Positions 5,455-6,811 of a DNA stretch of 6,811 nt are shown here, piece by piece. The stretch is from Oscillospiraceae bacterium (GTDB taxonomy: Bacteria > Bacillota > Clostridia > Oscillospirales > Oscillospiraceae), in the NCBI GenBank assembly GCA_031280855.1, contig JAITGH010000078.1, forward strand, positions 1 through 6,811, read 5' to 3'. A model generated the notes under the pieces. That model saw only the letters and a list, made by a program, of their open reading frames with translations, did no database searches and was not told the origin of the DNA. Within the stretch, counting starts at the first letter, position 1, and each line of letters starts with the position of its first letter. The translations under genes were made by a program, and so were the position numbers.

Positions 5455-6270
5455 ATGCGACAAAAAGTTCTGAATCTTGCGATTAGCAACATTCGACCGA
5501 ACCCGATGCAACCCAGGCGTTACTTTGACCCGGACACGCTGGCGGAGCTTGCCGACAGTATCCGGCAGTACGGCATCCTCCAGCCGATCAGCGTCCGTAA
5601 GAAAGGGCGTGAGTACGAGCTGATCGCGGGTGAACGCCGGCTTCGCGCCGCACGAATGGCGGGGCTGGAGGTCGTCCCGTGTTTGCTGTGCGACGCCGAC
5701 ATGTTCGAAAGCTCCATACTTGCGCTTGTGGAGAATCTCCAGCGGCACGACCTCGATTACATCGACGAGGCGGAGGGGATCCTTCGGCTCATCAAGACTT
5801 ACGGACTCACACAAGAGGAGGCAGCGAAGAAGCTCGGAAAATCTCAGTCTGCGGTTGCGAACAAGCTCCGCTTGCTCAAGCTCTCGCCGGAGATACTCTA
5901 CATACTGCGCGAGTCCTCGCTGTCGGAGCGTCATGCGCGGGCATTGCTTCGATTGCGCTCCAATGAGGAACGTACGGAGGTGCTCAGCCGCATCGTCAAC
6001 AATCACCTTACGGTCGCGGAAACGGACGCGCTCGTTGAGGTAATGCTATGTGAGCCGCCGGAGCCACAGCCTGCACCGGCGCCTATGGACAAGCCCGCCA
6101 GGCGCAGCGGGGAACGCTTCATCGTGGTTAAGGACTTGCGAATCTTCATCAACACGATCTCGCACGGGCTGGAGATGCTCAAACGCTCCGGGCTTGCGGC
6201 GGAGTACTCACAAGACGAGGACGCGGCTGCGACGACGCTTACCATCCGAATCCCGAAGCCTCGCCGATAG
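5455..6270 (+). CDS. noc: Nucleoid occlusion protein Noc (ParB/Spo0J family), lacking the N-terminal membrane segment
   Basis: Noc is a CTP-dependent DNA clamp that loads at chromosomal sites and keeps the division septum off the nucleoid. The 271-residue protein shows the ParB N-terminal domain with GILQPISVR (40-48), CTP-binding GERRLRA (59-65) and ENLQR (93-97), and the HTH region (118-142). The four residues separating Noc from ParB specificity in published work are all of Noc type: Gln131, Lys137, Lys142 and Arg159 (in SERHARALL). After a Pro-rich linker (200-212), the C-terminal dimer domain has DLRIFINTI and ends LTIRIPKPRR, like Bacillus Noc. Unlike Bacillus Noc, it begins right at the ParB domain, without the roughly 30-residue N-terminal segment carrying the membrane-binding helix. 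ATG 5455 is chosen by its ribosome site; the upstream frame has no ATG or TTG, only the GTG at 5446. Confidence 0.93.
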   Translation: MRQKVLNLAISNIRPNPMQPRRYFDPDTLAELADSIRQYGILQPISVRKKGREYELIAGERRLRAARMAGLEVVPCLLCDADMFESSILALVENLQRHDLDYIDEAEGILRLIKTYGLTQEEAAKKLGKSQSAVANKLRLLKLSPEILYILRESSLSERHARALLRLRSNEERTEVLSRIVNNHLTVAETDALVEVMLCEPPEPQPAPAPMDKPARRSGERFIVVKDLRIFINTISHGLEMLKRSGLAAEYSQDEDAAATTLTIRIPKPRR

Positions 6271-6332
6271 AAGACGAACGCCTGCACCGCAACGGGTCTT
6301 ACGCTGTTTAACTCAGATTAAGACGCAAGAGC

Positions 6333-6358
6333 GCGGCTCACGATTCCTCGTGAGCCGC
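6333..6358. terminator. Strong hairpin between convergent noc and GGDEF genes
   Basis: GCGGCTCACGA (6333-6343) and TCGTGAGCCGC (6348-6358) form a perfect 11-bp stem with a 4-base TTCC loop. It lies 62 bp past the noc stop and in the path of the convergent GGDEF gene, so it may end transcription from both sides. Neither side has a clean T-run; the minus-strand side (GCTCTTGCGTCTT) is the more T-rich. Termination may therefore be partial. Confidence 0.6.
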
Positions 6359-6379
6359 TCGGAATGAGGTGTGACGGTG

Positions 6380-6396
6380 AGCGTAAAGCTTTCGCT
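6380..6396. repeat. Short inverted repeat in the noc-GGDEF gap
   Basis: AGCG and CGCT flank the central palindrome AAAGCTTT, with one unpaired base at 6384. It is probably a minor hairpin in transcripts from either side. No further function is visible. Confidence 0.3.
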
Positions 6397-6406
6397 TGCA
6401 AATTGA

Positions 6407-6432
6407 TCATGCGGAGAGCTGCTAACGCATGA
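6407..6432 (-). terminator. Hairpin spanning the GGDEF gene stop codon
   Basis: TCATGCG (6407-6413) and CGCATGA (6426-6432) are perfect 7-bp inverted copies, and the minus-strand TAG stop (6422-6424) lies in the 12-base loop. On the minus strand the stem is followed by TCAATTT, a weak T-rich tail. It may form the 3' end of the mRNA, though a ribosome at the stop would open it. Confidence 0.35.
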
Positions 6433-6811
6433 ACTGCGGCTGCGAAGCGTTGTCGTACAGCACGCGGTTGCGTCCCTCTTGTTTAGCGCGGTAAAGGAGC
6501 TTGTCTGCGCGGCTGATGATCTCGAAGAGGTTATCGTCCCCGGTCATCTCGGAGACGCCGCAGCTGATCGTAACTTTCAGCTCGTTGCCTTCAAAGTGGT
6601 AAGTGCGGTTTTGGATGTCCTCGCGCATTTGCTCCGCGATCCGGTAGGCGACGTCGGTAGTCGCTCCGGGGAAACAGATAAGGAACTCCTCGCCGCCGTA
6701 ACGCGCAGCCCAGTCAGACTTGCGGCGCAGCGAACCTTTCAGCACTTTTGCGATCTCACGCAGGATCTCGTCGCCGCACAGGTGTCCGTATGTGTCGTTG
6801 ATTCGCTTGAA
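6422..6811 (-). CDS. GGDEF-domain diguanylate cyclase, C-terminal 129 residues (runs off the right edge)
   Basis: Diguanylate cyclases join two GTP molecules into the second messenger c-di-GMP, usually under control of an N-terminal sensor domain, which here lies outside the window. The visible part begins at FKRINDTYGHLCGDEIL, the GTP-binding region of the GGDEF domain. The active-site motif is RYGGEEF, with GGEEF at visible residues 39-43. The allosteric inhibition site RxxD is present as RKSD (30-33), exactly five residues before GGEEF. The later conserved segments VTISCGVSEM and RADKLLYRAKQEGRNRV are intact, so the enzyme is probably active and subject to product inhibition. The frame is open to the window edge, so the true start is upstream of 6811. 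It converges on noc. Confidence 0.95.
   Translation of the reverse strand, partial: FKRINDTYGHLCGDEILREIAKVLKGSLRRKSDWAARYGGEEFLICFPGATTDVAYRIAEQMREDIQNRTYHFEGNELKVTISCGVSEMTGDDNLFEIISRADKLLYRAKQEGRNRVLYDNASQPQFMR

Noticed and set aside
5383..6006. A 207-codon open frame on the minus strand opposite noc
   Set aside because: It is antisense to a clearly conserved ParB/Noc coding frame and shows no family motif.
1..6811. CRISPR arrays, insertion sequences, phage genes or toxin-antitoxin pairs
   Set aside because: No regularly spaced repeats, transposase, integrase, phage motifs or toxin-like small ORFs were seen. The AbrB-like protein has no toxin partner beside it.

Overview
The window looks like a chromosomal piece of a mid-to-high GC Gram-positive bacterium, most likely a member of the Bacillota (Clostridia-like). 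This rests on a Noc-type ParB protein, a YitT/DUF2179 membrane protein, an AbrB-type regulator, lipoproteins with lipoboxes, strong AGGAGG ribosome sites and sigma-A-like promoters. I see no phage, transposon, CRISPR or RNA gene, and I cannot place it below phylum/class level.

Left part (1-3948), all on the minus strand and read from right to left: a promoter at 3920-3948, a YitT-family membrane protein (3056-3913), an unrecognised lipoprotein (2329-3087), the RecG helicase (299-2332) and ribonuclease HI (rnhA, cut by the left edge at 1-262). The first three genes overlap (32 bp, then 4 bp), and rnhA follows recG after 36 bp, so this looks like one operon. It joins two envelope genes to two enzymes that clear R-loops and rescue stalled forks. 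The yitT promoter sits so close to the gene that its mRNA may be leaderless.

Middle part (3949-5276): a 254-bp gap (3914-4167) holds a possible membrane-gene remnant. Next come a small DUF3862-like lipoprotein (4168-4650) and a DNA-binding protein joining an XRE-type HTH to an AbrB-type domain (4744-5151), both on the minus strand. The lipoprotein has its own consensus promoter flanked by two identical 8-bp TTGTGCAA repeats, and a leader hairpin just before its ribosome site.

Right part (5277-6811): a 303-bp AT-rich divergent region (5152-5454) separates the HTH-AbrB gene from noc (5455-6270, plus strand). The Noc protein carries all four residues that set Noc rather than ParB DNA specificity and has the Noc-type C-terminus, but it starts directly at the ParB domain, without the N-terminal membrane-targeting segment of Bacillus Noc. 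Convergent with noc is the C-terminal part of a GGDEF diguanylate cyclase (6422-6811, minus, cut by the right edge) with intact active and inhibitory sites. The 151-bp gap between them holds hairpins.

No obviously new multi-gene system is present. The points most worth a second look are the short Noc, the repeat-flanked lipoprotein promoter next to the HTH-AbrB gene, the probable leaderless yitT transcript and the unrecognised lipoprotein coupled to recG.
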